This document shows positions 1 to 8,072 of a DNA stretch of 64,000 nucleotides, one piece after another. How positions within the stretch are numbered: position 1 is the first letter of the stretch; every line of letters starts with the position of its first letter. A model generated the notes under the pieces. That model had not been told where the DNA came from, ran no database searches, and saw only the letters and a program-made list of their open reading frames with translations. The stretch is taken from assembly GCF_024494385.1 (NCBI RefSeq), contig NZ_JAEVLT010000003.1, positions 1 to 64,000 on the forward strand, read 5' to 3'. The position numbers were made by a program, and so were the translations under genes. This DNA comes from Bacillus sp. EB600 (GTDB taxonomy: Bacteria; Bacillota; Bacilli; Bacillales; Cytobacillaceae).

Positions 1-30
1 GGACAACCTGTAAAGGGTTGTCCTTTTTTA
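1..30 (+). terminator. Rho-independent terminator at the left edge
   Basis: Perfect 8-bp stem GGACAACC/GGTTGTCC with a 7-nt loop, followed directly by a run of T. It probably ends a gene lying to the left of the window. Confidence 0.8.
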
Positions 31-298
31 GTAGACTAGTGCCTCGATGCCGTCGTAAGCAAATAGTAGGTTTTCGTAAAAATTCAACTTAGGCAACCAC
101 CATCCTGACGGTAAAGGTTAGGAATCAATGGAGAGAAGTTATACCTAAATTCCACCTCATTCGACTTGTTTTTTAAGAATTAAGTCTTAATCAATCATTT
201 GATTAATAACCTTTTAAATACTTAAAATACTGACTTACTTTCTCACCAAGTAGAAAAAGAATGTCGGATTTTCAATTTAAATAGCTGATTGGACAACC
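31..298. other. Intergenic stretch without a recognisable gene
   Basis: I see no start codon with a ribosome binding site and no open frame of useful length. It contains the palindrome at 187-206 and is followed by a long hairpin terminator at 299-366, so a short non-coding transcript ending there is possible. I did not recognise a known riboswitch or RNA family in it. Confidence 0.4.
187..206. promoter_or_regulatory. Palindromic operator-like site TTAATCAA-N4-TTGATTAA
   Basis: Inverted repeat of 8+4+8 bases. The same two half-sites with the same 4-base spacing occur again at 22004-22023, which suggests one regulator (TetR-like size and symmetry). The controlled gene is not obvious at either place. 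Confidence 0.4.
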
Positions 299-366
299 AA
301 AGGCACGTATACATTTCACCATTCATGTTTTATGAATGTTCTGAAATGTGTTCGGTGCCTTTTTTG
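299..366 (+). terminator. Long hairpin terminator
   Basis: Three stacked helices can form: GGCAC/GTGCC at the base, ACATTTC/GAAATGT in the middle and ATTCAT/ATGAAT at the tip, followed by six or more T. With AAA before the stem it could work in both directions. No protein-coding gene precedes it inside the window. Confidence 0.75.
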
Positions 367-394
367 TTTGCTTAAGGCTTGGAGAGGAGGAGAT

Positions 395-444
395 ATGGGG
401 ACGGTTCTTGTGTCCGGTTAGTGGGACACAAGAACCGTCCCCAT
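395..444. repeat. REP-like palindrome, TTGTGTCC subtype
   Basis: Arms GGGGACGGTTCTTGTGTCC and the complementary GGACACAAGAACCGTCCCC around a short loop, bounded by ATGGGG and CCCCATG. First copy of the dispersed family described for the whole window. Its right end runs into a tandem repeat. Confidence 0.9.
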
Positions 445-525
445 GAAAACCCCCATGAAAACCCCCATGAAAACCCCCATGAAAACCCCCATGAAAACCC
501 CCATGAAAACCCCCACGAAAACCCA
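443..525. repeat. 12-bp tandem repeat extending the REP end
   Basis: About 6.5 head-to-tail copies of ATGAAAACCCCC; the last full copy has ACG for ATG. The CCCCATG part of each unit equals the terminus of the adjacent palindrome. The array stops 12 bases before the -35 box of the promoter at 538, so a change in copy number would alter the spacing between promoter and palindrome. Confidence 0.9.
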
Positions 526-537
526 TGTAAAAAGTAT

Positions 538-566
538 TTGACAATTCAAAAATAAAAGTTTAATCT
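538..566 (+). promoter_or_regulatory. Sigma-A type promoter of the ureide operon
   Basis: Perfect -35 TTGACA at 538-543, a 17-base spacer and -10 TAATCT at 561-566. It lies about 107 bases upstream of the amidohydrolase start at 674, leaving a leader that contains the palindromes at 573-605. Confidence 0.7.
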
Positions 567-572
567 AAACTA

Positions 573-605
573 AATAATGATAAGTGATAATCAATTATCA
601 TTATT
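573..605. promoter_or_regulatory. Nested palindromes, candidate operator
   Basis: AATAATGATAA and TTATCATTATT form an 11-bp inverted repeat. Inside lies TGATAAT-CA-ATTATCA at 585-600. The site sits just downstream of the promoter at 538-566, a position suited to repression. The 12-mer TGATAATCAATT at 585-596 recurs at 7987-7998 before the IclR regulator gene, pointing to that regulator as the binder. It resembles a Fur box superficially, but the gene context does not suggest iron. Confidence 0.5.
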
Positions 606-673
606 TGATAAATATATTGAAAAGCAAGTTTAATAGATTAAAGACTATCAAGAAGATAGAGGGGAGTATTCAG

Positions 674-2056
674 ATGGAACAAATGGATTTAGTTGTGAGA
701 GGAAAGCTCGTTTTAGAAGATGAAGTGATCAGCGGTGAAGTTGGTGTTAAGGATGGAAAGGTAGCGGTCGTAAATGATACATATGGATCGTTAACTGGAG
801 AAAAAACGTTAGATTTTGGAAACGCTTACGTTTTTCCTGGGATGATTGATACCCACGTGCATTGTTACAGCAATCCTGATGAAGGGATCATAGCAACAAG
901 TAAATCTGCTGCAGCGGGAGGTATCACTACCTTTGTAGACATGCCATATGATTTGCCAAATCCGATCAACAATGTGGATCAATTTCAAAAGAAAGTGAGC
1001 ACGGTTGAAGAAGAAGCGGTGGTGGACATGTGCCTTTGGGGAACCATTGCCAAAAGGGGCGGTACAGATCAGATTGTTCCTCTTGCAGAAGCTGGAGCAG
1101 TCGCATTTAAGATGTCGACATTTGAAACGGATGAATATCGTTTCCCAAGAATTCCTGATTCTGAAATTTTAAAAGCGTTTAATCTCCTTAGGGAAACAGG
1201 TCTTAGGGCTGCGTTCCACTCTGAGAATGATGAGCTTGTCGTAGACATGCTAAAAGGATTTCAAGAACAAAATAAAGTGTATCCACGTGCCCACATGGAG
1301 TCACGTCCACCGGTAACAGAAACCAGTGCAGCAATCAAACTGATGGAATTTGCTTATTGGACAAAATCAAAACTTCATATCGTTCATGTTAGTCACCCAA
1401 GAACGATTGAACTCGTTCGCATGTTTAAAGAGCAAGGCGTCGATGTGACGGCAGAAACTTGTTATACCTATTTACTTCTTGATGTAAACGACTTAGAGAA
1501 GTATGGTCCAATTGCAAAAAATAACCCACCTCTAAGGAATCCCGAGGATTCTGAAGGATTATGGAAGTATCTCCAATCAGGAGACATCGAATTGGTAACC
1601 TCCGATCATGTCGCTTGGGGACTGGAAAAGAAAATTTCCGGCAAAGATAATATTTTTAAAGCAGCGTCAGGGATGCCTGGTCTTGAAGTGATGGTTCCAT
1701 TGATGTTTGACAGAGGCGTTTCAAAAGGCCGGCTAACACCTGTTCAATTAGCAAAGGTTCTGGCACAGCATCCGGCAGAAGTCTTCCAAATTCCAAACAA
1801 GGGAAAAATTGCGGTTGGCTATGATGCGGATTTCACCGTTATTGATCCTGAACAGACATGGACGATCGATCAAAATGATTTCCATTCGAATTCGAAACTA
1901 TCTCCATTCCATGGACAAACCGTGAAGGGGAAGGTCATGCAAACCATTGTTCGCGGTGTAACCGTTTATGATGGGGAGGATATTACCGTCCAACCGGGAT
2001 TCGGAAGTTTTGTTCCGGGCAGTGCTTATAAAAAAGCCTTAGTAGGGAGGATCTAA
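674..2056 (+). CDS. Cyclic amidohydrolase (allantoinase/hydantoinase/dihydroorotase superfamily)
   Basis: A zinc-dependent ring-opening hydrolase of about 460 residues, the usual length for allantoinase and hydantoinase. Visible metal-site motifs are DTHVH in the N-terminal third, a candidate carboxylated lysine in VAFKMSTFE, AAFHSEN, HIVHVSH and TSDHVAW. The start at 674 is chosen because GAGGGGAG lies 8 bases upstream; an in-frame ATG at 584 lies in the leader. It is the first gene of a same-strand cluster with carbamoylases and an NCS1 permease, so a cyclic ureide such as allantoin or a hydantoin is the likely substrate. The SDHSPC motif common in allantoinases is here TSDHVAW, so I do not commit to allantoin. 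Confidence 0.8.
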   Translation: MEQMDLVVRGKLVLEDEVISGEVGVKDGKVAVVNDTYGSLTGEKTLDFGNAYVFPGMIDTHVHCYSNPDEGIIATSKSAAAGGITTFVDMPYDLPNPINNVDQFQKKVSTVEEEAVVDMCLWGTIAKRGGTDQIVPLAEAGAVAFKMSTFETDEYRFPRIPDSEILKAFNLLRETGLRAAFHSENDELVVDMLKGFQEQNKVYPRAHMESRPPVTETSAAIKLMEFAYWTKSKLHIVHVSHPRTIELVRMFKEQGVDVTAETCYTYLLLDVNDLEKYGPIAKNNPPLRNPEDSEGLWKYLQSGDIELVTSDHVAWGLEKKISGKDNIFKAASGMPGLEVMVPLMFDRGVSKGRLTPVQLAKVLAQHPAEVFQIPNKGKIAVGYDADFTVIDPEQTWTIDQNDFHSNSKLSPFHGQTVKGKVMQTIVRGVTVYDGEDITVQPGFGSFVPGSAYKKALVGRI

Positions 2057-2059
2057 AGG

Positions 2060-3445
2060 TTGTCCATAAAAAATTTTACTGAGATGCTGGAATATCTTCT
2101 TAACGTAAAGTGGGAGGATATCCAGGATAGTACGATTGAACGGGCAAAATGGATGATTGCGGATACCCTTTTTGCTGCTTGGTACGGCGTACGATCTCCT
2201 GAAATTCAAAGGTATATTCAAAATGCTGGTACGACACAACGAGATCCACTAAACACCATCCCAATTGTCGGAACGAACTTTTATACAACCCCATCAAATA
2301 GTGCCATGATCCATGGCACTGCAATGGTCTGTAACGAATTAGATGAAGGAAACCAATTTGCAAAAGGTCATCCAGCATCCCATTTGTTTGCTCCCGCCTT
2401 CATTGCAGCCATTCAAAATGATGTATCAGGCCGAGATTTCATTCGGGCGTTCATTATTGGGTACGAGGCTGCTGCACGGCTAGCTTATGCAAGCAATATG
2501 AATGATGATATGCACCCGCATGGAACTTGGGGTATCATTGGAGGAACAACAGCAGCAGGCTTGCTTCAGCAAAAAGATAATAAGGAAATCATCGAAGCTG
2601 TGCTTTTATCTGCTACGTTCCCTTTGGCTACATCATGGGAAGCGGCAGCTACCGGGATGACGGCAAGAAATTTATATACAGGATTAGGAAGCCTGCATGC
2701 ATGGCAGGCATTGGAATTACAAGCTTATGGGTTTCAAAGCAGTGCTCACGTCATCGATCATGTATGGGGAGAAATCATGTCAAAGGGAATCGATTATGAC
2801 TTGTTCTTAAAAGATCTATGGTCCCCGCCCCTTCTGGAAAAGAACTACTTTAAATTGTATCCGTCCTGTCGTTTTACCCACTCTGCTATTGATGCTTTAG
2901 TAAATTGCATGCTGGAAAATGACATTGATGTTTCGCAAGTTTCGTCTGTTTTAGTAGAAACATATGGTTTGGCAGCCCGTCTTGGTGACCCGGATCCCAA
3001 AAATCGTTTGGCGTCGAAGTTTTCCATCCCGTTTGTGCTTTCTGCTTTATTGCATGGGAATACACTCTTTGACAGTGATAAAGAACCAGTTTTCTCGGAT
3101 CCTTCTATTCGTCGTTTAGCAAAGAGGATCTTGGTTAAAGAGGATCCTGACATGACAGCGATGCTTCCGGATAAGCGGGCAGCAAGGGTAACCCTTAAAA
3201 TGAGTGATGGCATTCAAGTAAGCTCTTTTGTAAGAGATGCATCAGGTGGATATGACCAGCCACTGCCAAAAAATAGATTAGTAGAAAAGTTTGAAAATAT
3301 GTTAAATTCTACTGAAAGAGTTGAAAAAGTGGAATTGGTTCTTCAAGCTACAATGCAATTGGATAAGATTCATTTTAAACAGTGGCTGGAGCTGATTATG
3401 AATAAAAGTTCGGAGGAATATCGAAGTGAAAAAGTTACAGATTAA
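2060..3445 (+). CDS. MmgE/PrpD family protein
   Basis: 461 residues, typical of the MmgE/PrpD fold (2-methylcitrate dehydratase, cis-aconitate decarboxylase, iminodisuccinate epimerase). TTG start at 2060 with AGGGAGG upstream, three bases after the preceding stop. Family-like stretches include an N-terminal helical region, HGTAMVCNELDEG near residue 80, GYEAAARLA near residue 135, and the LYPSCRFTHSAIDAL segment near residue 275. No methylcitrate-cycle genes are nearby. It sits between an amidohydrolase and a carbamoylase, so it more likely acts on a ureide-derived intermediate. Because one family member is an epimerase, racemisation is one possible role; this is inference. Confidence 0.8.
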   Translation: MSIKNFTEMLEYLLNVKWEDIQDSTIERAKWMIADTLFAAWYGVRSPEIQRYIQNAGTTQRDPLNTIPIVGTNFYTTPSNSAMIHGTAMVCNELDEGNQFAKGHPASHLFAPAFIAAIQNDVSGRDFIRAFIIGYEAAARLAYASNMNDDMHPHGTWGIIGGTTAAGLLQQKDNKEIIEAVLLSATFPLATSWEAAATGMTARNLYTGLGSLHAWQALELQAYGFQSSAHVIDHVWGEIMSKGIDYDLFLKDLWSPPLLEKNYFKLYPSCRFTHSAIDALVNCMLENDIDVSQVSSVLVETYGLAARLGDPDPKNRLASKFSIPFVLSALLHGNTLFDSDKEPVFSDPSIRRLAKRILVKEDPDMTAMLPDKRAARVTLKMSDGIQVSSFVRDASGGYDQPLPKNRLVEKFENMLNSTERVEKVELVLQATMQLDKIHFKQWLELIMNKSSEEYRSEKVTD

Positions 3446-4616
3446 TATAGAGCGTCTTAAGAAGAATCTCCTTGAATTGGGTTCAATCGCGAATGCCGGG
3501 GATAGGGGGTATACAAGGGCAGCTTTTTCATCAGAGGAAAAACAAGCTTTAAACTGGCTTAAAGGAAAACTCTCCGATCTTCCGTTACACGTATCCCAGG
3601 ACAAACTGGGTAATGTATTCGGAAGATGGGGGGACCTAAAACAGGCTGCTGTAGCGTTCGGCTCCCATCTTGATACCGTTCCTGAGGGCGGCCTGTATGA
3701 TGGAGCTCTTGGAGTTGTTGTTGGGTTAGAATGTTTACAAACGTTGGTCGAAGAAGGCTACGAGCCTAAAGTACCTCTTGAGTTAACGGCTTTTGTTGGA
3801 GAAGAAGCGAATCCGCTGGGCGGAACATTTGGAAGCCGGGCGGTAGCGGGTTTGCTATCCCATTCGGAAGAGTTTGAAAAGAAATTACAGAATTTTGAAA
3901 TTACATGGAATGACATTCTTTCTGTCAGTAGTACGAGCAATGATTATCGCTGTTTTCTTGAACTGCATATTGAGCAGGGGGCTGTGTTGGAAAACAATCA
4001 GAAGGAAATCGGAATTGTAACGGCGATTGCCGGTATTTTAAGATTATTTGTCACTGTCCATGGACGTGCAAGTCACTCTGGAACCACCCCAATGGGTTTA
4101 AGAAAAGATGCACTATTGAATGCTTCTCAGCTAGTTCAGGAAGTAAATAAATTAGCTGTAGAAGCAAATAGTGATATTGTGGCTACCGTTGGGGAAATGA
4201 AAATCTTTCCTAACCTTGCCAACGTCGTTCCTGGTGAAGCTGAATTAATGCTCGAGATTCGCGGCAGCAAGTGGGATGAAATGAAAGGCATCGAAGAGTC
4301 GATCCGAAGATGGTCAGAGGAAAACATTGACGCAGAGATTACGGTATCTGTGGAGAAACATCCAAATTCGTTGTCAACGTCTATCCAGGAAAATATCGAA
4401 AAAGCATGCCAAGAGGAAAACGTGTCCTATCAATATATATTAAGTGGAGCGAACCATGATGCGAATTCCTTAACCCATTTAACGGATGTTGGCATGATTT
4501 TTGTCCCTAGTAAAGATGGTGTAAGCCATCATCCGGATGAATACACATCATGGGAGGATATCGAAAAAGGGGCAAATGTCATGCTTCAAACCATTGTTTC
4601 TTTATCAAAAAATTGA
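3426..4616 (+). CDS. M20 family hydantoinase/carbamoylase-type amidase, copy 1
   Basis: Dinuclear-metal amidohydrolase of 396 residues. Metal-site motifs: SHLDTVPEGG followed by YDGALG, FVGEEANPLGG, ELHIEQG, and SHHPDEY near the C-terminus. The dimer-domain motif reads GRASHSGTTPM, with SHSG where GHAG is more common. Enzymes of this family hydrolyse allantoate or N-carbamoyl amino acids. GTG start at 3426 with CGGAGG upstream; it overlaps the preceding gene by 20 bases, so the two are probably translationally coupled. It likely removes the carbamoyl or ureido group from the ring-opened product. Confidence 0.85.
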   Translation: MKKLQINIERLKKNLLELGSIANAGDRGYTRAAFSSEEKQALNWLKGKLSDLPLHVSQDKLGNVFGRWGDLKQAAVAFGSHLDTVPEGGLYDGALGVVVGLECLQTLVEEGYEPKVPLELTAFVGEEANPLGGTFGSRAVAGLLSHSEEFEKKLQNFEITWNDILSVSSTSNDYRCFLELHIEQGAVLENNQKEIGIVTAIAGILRLFVTVHGRASHSGTTPMGLRKDALLNASQLVQEVNKLAVEANSDIVATVGEMKIFPNLANVVPGEAELMLEIRGSKWDEMKGIEESIRRWSEENIDAEITVSVEKHPNSLSTSIQENIEKACQEENVSYQYILSGANHDANSLTHLTDVGMIFVPSKDGVSHHPDEYTSWEDIEKGANVMLQTIVSLSKN

Positions 4617-4668
4617 TTAAGCTGCTTTTTGCAAGTTTAAAAATTCAACTATAAAGGAAGTGTTAGGA

Positions 4669-6138
4669 TTGGAAACAAAAGGAGTTCAGAACTATGATAG
4701 CCGGCTTATGAATGAAGATTTGAAACCGATACCAAAGGGTCAAAGAAAATGGACTTGGTTCAGTTATATGGCCCTTTGGATGGGGATTGTTCATAATATT
4801 TTTAACTATTCAGTAGCTGCCTCGCTCATTGTCTTAGGGATGAATATTTGGCAGGCCCTCTTAACGATTTTTGTGGCTAATATCGTTTTAATGGTTCCGT
4901 TAGCACTTAATGGACATGCCGGGAGTAAATTTGGTATTTCCTTTCCCATTTATGCACGTTTATCTTTTGGTGTATTTGGCGCCAATGTTCCAGCACTCAT
5001 TCGCGCATTTGTAGCGATTGGCTGGTTTGGCATCCAATCCTATTTAGGTGCAATGGCCCTGAATGTTTTGATGCTAAAGGTGATTCCTTTTTGGAGTGAT
5101 TTATCAACGGTCTTCTTCGGGCTGCCAATCAACAGCTGGATTTCCCTTATTGCCTTTTGGATTTTAGAAGCAGTACTTGCCATTCATGGGATGGAAGTCA
5201 TTCGTCGTTTTGAAAACTGGGCAGGCCCTGTCATTTTAGTTCTGATGTTAGGTCTTGTTTATTGGGCCTATAACATTTTACATGGTGTTGGTCCGATCCT
5301 TCATCAACCGAGTAAATTTCATTCAGTCGGTGAATTTTTGCCTGTGTTTTTCCCAGCAGTTATCACAGTTGTCGGTTCCTTCGCCACGATGGCCTTGAAC
5401 ATACCGGACTTCACGAGATTTTCCCGCTCTTCTAAAGATCAAGTAATTGGGCAAATACTTGGTCTGCCAATCACTACCTTTTTCTTTTCTTTAATGAGTG
5501 CGTTCATCACCTCTGCGACGGTTATTGCCTATGGAAAAGCCATCTGGGACCCGGTTGAACTTTTTAAACACTTTGACAATACAATTGTATTAGTTATTGG
5601 AGCCGCTTGTTTGGCTGCAGCAACGATCTCCGTCAATGTCGCTGCAAACCTGGTTTCACCGATCTACGACTTAATCAACGCTTTTCCAAAGAAGCTTAAC
5701 TACAAAAGGTCAGCGATCATCAGCATTGTCTTGGCCTTTCTCATCATGCCGTGGAAATTAATGCAATCGCCTGACTCTGTACACCTGCTTTTAAATACGG
5801 CCGGGGCATTTTTAGGACCGGCAACAGGGATTGTCATTGCCGACTTCTGGATCATTCGCAAATGTCAGGTGTCCGTTGACGATCTATATAAGGTAGAAGG
5901 AATTTATGAATACAAAAAAGGATTTAACATCTATGCGCTCATTACCATGGTAGTAGGAATGATTTTATCATTTGGGGGGAACTTTATTCCTGCCTTAAAG
6001 TTTGTATCAGGTTACGGATGGCTGATCGGAATTTTAGTCGGATTCTTTGGGTATTATGCGTTAATGAAGCTCACTGGCACAGGCCCATTGCAAATAGATA
6101 CCGCCGAATATGAAAAAAATGAAGCACAGAAGTTATAA
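4669..6138 (+). CDS. NCS1 family nucleobase/allantoin-type permease
   Basis: Polytopic membrane protein of about 489 residues with roughly 12 hydrophobic segments. NCS1 features include the N-terminal segment near WTWFSYMALWMGI, the Gly-rich GSKFGISFPIYARLSFG loop and the NIPDFTRFSRS motif. The family imports allantoin, uracil, cytosine, thiamine or hydantoins with H+ or Na+. I prefer the TTG at 4669 (8 bases after AAAGGAAG) over the GTG at 4660, which overlaps that ribosome binding site. Position within the hydrolase cluster makes it the likely uptake system for the same substrate. Confidence 0.85.
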   Translation: METKGVQNYDSRLMNEDLKPIPKGQRKWTWFSYMALWMGIVHNIFNYSVAASLIVLGMNIWQALLTIFVANIVLMVPLALNGHAGSKFGISFPIYARLSFGVFGANVPALIRAFVAIGWFGIQSYLGAMALNVLMLKVIPFWSDLSTVFFGLPINSWISLIAFWILEAVLAIHGMEVIRRFENWAGPVILVLMLGLVYWAYNILHGVGPILHQPSKFHSVGEFLPVFFPAVITVVGSFATMALNIPDFTRFSRSSKDQVIGQILGLPITTFFFSLMSAFITSATVIAYGKAIWDPVELFKHFDNTIVLVIGAACLAAATISVNVAANLVSPIYDLINAFPKKLNYKRSAIISIVLAFLIMPWKLMQSPDSVHLLLNTAGAFLGPATGIVIADFWIIRKCQVSVDDLYKVEGIYEYKKGFNIYALITMVVGMILSFGGNFIPALKFVSGYGWLIGILVGFFGYYALMKLTGTGPLQIDTAEYEKNEAQKL

Positions 6139-6228
6139 TTTAATCGTGTTATTTTTTGGCTTTGTTATTCCATAATGTTGATATTGTATAAAAATATTTA
6201 GAATCATGAGGGGGATATGTTGACTGGC

Positions 6229-6322
6229 CTTCATCAAGCTTTATGAAGGACAAACTTCATAGCTTGAACCAAGAAGCTGTCCTTCATTGGCTTTATGAAG
6301 GACCAAATCGACAGCTTGAACC
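6229..6322 (+). repeat. Two near-identical ~42-bp direct repeats
   Basis: Two units (6229-6271 and 6281-6322, period about 52) share CCTTCAT, GCTTTATGAAGGAC and AGCTTGAACCA. Each can fold through CTTCAT/ATGAAG. They occupy the middle of the 326-bp gap between the permease and the second amidase, which otherwise shows nothing clear. Confidence 0.7.
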
Positions 6323-6464
6323 ATTAATTTATCCGTTAAGAATATCAACAATAAACATTTGTAAAAAAATCATTTTGTAAAACAAATAAGTAGAGCCGAT
6401 GACTTTCGTTTCAGAGGCTGGGTATAAGTTATTTTTTCCAAAATGTAAGAAGGGATGATAGGTT

Positions 6465-7772
6465 ATGTTGCAGACATTAGATCCATTAAACCTGCAGGAA
6501 AGATTACTGGAGACATATGATCATGCTCTTGATCATTCTGGGATCAATGGGGACAGGCTGGCAGCAAGACTCGCGGCATTATCATCGATTGGCTTGACGA
6601 AAGATGGAGGCTCCTATCGTCTTGGTTTTTCGAAAGAGGAAAAAATGGCCAAGGATTTAGTCAAAGGCTGGATGAAAGAAGCGGGGCTTGCTGTAAGAGA
6701 AGATGAAGTTGGAAATGTATTTGGGCTTCTTCGGGGTAAACAAAAGGATGGGTCCGTAGTATTATCCGGTTCCCATGTAGACACTGTCCCAAATGGAGGA
6801 CATTTCGACGGAACTTTAGGAGTACTTGCCGCATTAGAAGTCGCTGAAGCATGGAAGGAAGTCAACTATCTTCCTGACCAATCATATGAAATCGTTATCT
6901 TCTCTGATGAAGAAGGTGCAAGGTTTGGCGGTGGTTTTATTGGCAGTGAAGGGATTACAGGTGATCTTGATATTGGTGATTTAAAACAAAGGAAGGACTT
7001 ACACGGAATCCCATCTGAAAAGGTTTTTGAATTGTATGGCTTAAACATTGAGAAATTTGGAAAGGCAAAAAGAGATTTAAAGAAAATATCTGCTTTTGTT
7101 GAACTCCATATTGAGCAAGGAAAACAACTTGAAAAAGCGAATGTATCAACGGGAATTGTGAATGGGATTGCTGGTCCATGCTGGTTGGAATTCACCTTTT
7201 CGGGAGCCTCCGGACATGCGGGTGGTACGCCGATGAATGATCGAAATGATGCATTGGTGGCGGCGGGAGAATTGATTGCAGCGGTCAATCAGCTTCCCCA
7301 ACAGGTAAGCCCTACTGCGGTTGCAACGATCGGGAAATTGGATGTCTACCCGAATGGGATCAATGTTATTCCGGGACAAGTCATTTTATATGTTGACATT
7401 CGTGATATTCACCTGGAAACAAGAGACCGGTTAGTGAATCTAATCATTGAAAAGGCGGAAGCCATTTCGAAAAGCCGACGGATTCATCTATCTTATCAGG
7501 AAACATTACGTGTCAAACCGGTCCCCATAAAGCAGGACATGCAACTCAAATTGGAACAATGTGTCAAGGATCATAATATGGAACCAGCCTTCCTGCCAAG
7601 CGGAGCAGCCCATGATGCGATGAATTTAGGGCAGTACTTGCCTGTTGCGATGATTTTTGTCCGCAGTAAGGATGGGATCAGTCATAATCCGAAAGAATGG
7701 TCCACATTAAATGATTGCGTTAAGTCCATACACGTTTTAAATGACTTTTTAAAAAAATTGCTATCCTCGTAA
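6465..7772 (+). CDS. M20 family hydantoinase/carbamoylase-type amidase, copy 2
   Basis: 435 residues, second member of the same amidase family but clearly divergent from the copy at 3426. Motifs: SHVDTVPNGG then FDGTLG, FSDEEGARFGG, ELHIEQG, SGHAGGTPM, SGAAHDAMNLG and a C-terminal DGISHNP. ATG at 6465 with AAGGGATG upstream. A 326-bp gap separates it from the permease, so it may have its own transcript, but it ends at the terminator that closes the cluster. Two different amidases suggest either two substrates or successive steps, for example allantoate then ureidoglycine/ureidoglycolate-type chemistry. Confidence 0.85.
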   Translation: MLQTLDPLNLQERLLETYDHALDHSGINGDRLAARLAALSSIGLTKDGGSYRLGFSKEEKMAKDLVKGWMKEAGLAVREDEVGNVFGLLRGKQKDGSVVLSGSHVDTVPNGGHFDGTLGVLAALEVAEAWKEVNYLPDQSYEIVIFSDEEGARFGGGFIGSEGITGDLDIGDLKQRKDLHGIPSEKVFELYGLNIEKFGKAKRDLKKISAFVELHIEQGKQLEKANVSTGIVNGIAGPCWLEFTFSGASGHAGGTPMNDRNDALVAAGELIAAVNQLPQQVSPTAVATIGKLDVYPNGINVIPGQVILYVDIRDIHLETRDRLVNLIIEKAEAISKSRRIHLSYQETLRVKPVPIKQDMQLKLEQCVKDHNMEPAFLPSGAAHDAMNLGQYLPVAMIFVRSKDGISHNPKEWSTLNDCVKSIHVLNDFLKKLLSS

Positions 7773-7838
7773 ATCTGTAGAGAAACTATAAATCCAAGGG
7801 CCAGGCTTACAAGGGTATTTCTGAATTTTTCAAAATAT

Positions 7839-7859
7839 AGCGCATTTGCGCTTTTTTTT
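7839..7859 (+). terminator. Terminator after the second amidase
   Basis: AGCGC-ATTT-GCGCT hairpin followed by eight T, about 67 bases after the stop at 7772. The rest of the 7773-8072 gap holds only the operator-like 12-mer at 7987. Confidence 0.75.
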
Positions 7860-7986
7860 GATAGTAAAAAAATATCCAACAGGAAGGTAAGAAGGGCTTC
7901 TAGCAAGAACTAGGGATTGTGAACTTTAAAGTAATTGACGCTGTACTAGCATTGAAATAGAATGAAGGGGGATATATCCCAATAAC

Positions 7987-7998
7987 TGATAATCAATT
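7987..7998. promoter_or_regulatory. TGATAATCAATT motif, candidate regulator site
   Basis: Exact 12-base match to the palindromic leader site at 585-596, located 75 bases before the IclR-type regulator start. The pair fits autoregulation plus control of the hydrolase operon. No other evidence. Confidence 0.4.
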
Positions 7999-8072
7999 CT
8001 TAATTATTGGAAATTAGGATAAAACTCAGGTGCTTTTTTTTATAAAAATCAAGCAGAAAAAGGGATGAAATA

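Noticed and set aside
443..525. Possible CRISPR-like array
   Set aside because: The units are 12 bp, contiguous and without spacers; no cas genes in the window.
323..544. 73-residue minus-strand frame with GGFHGGFHGG repeats
   Set aside because: It is only the translation of the 12-bp tandem repeat and the REP arm; no ribosome binding site and no reason for coding.
573..605. Fur box in the ureide operon leader
   Set aside because: The GATAAT/ATTATC pattern resembles Fur sites, but no iron-related gene is present and the 12-mer match near the IclR gene gives a better explanation.
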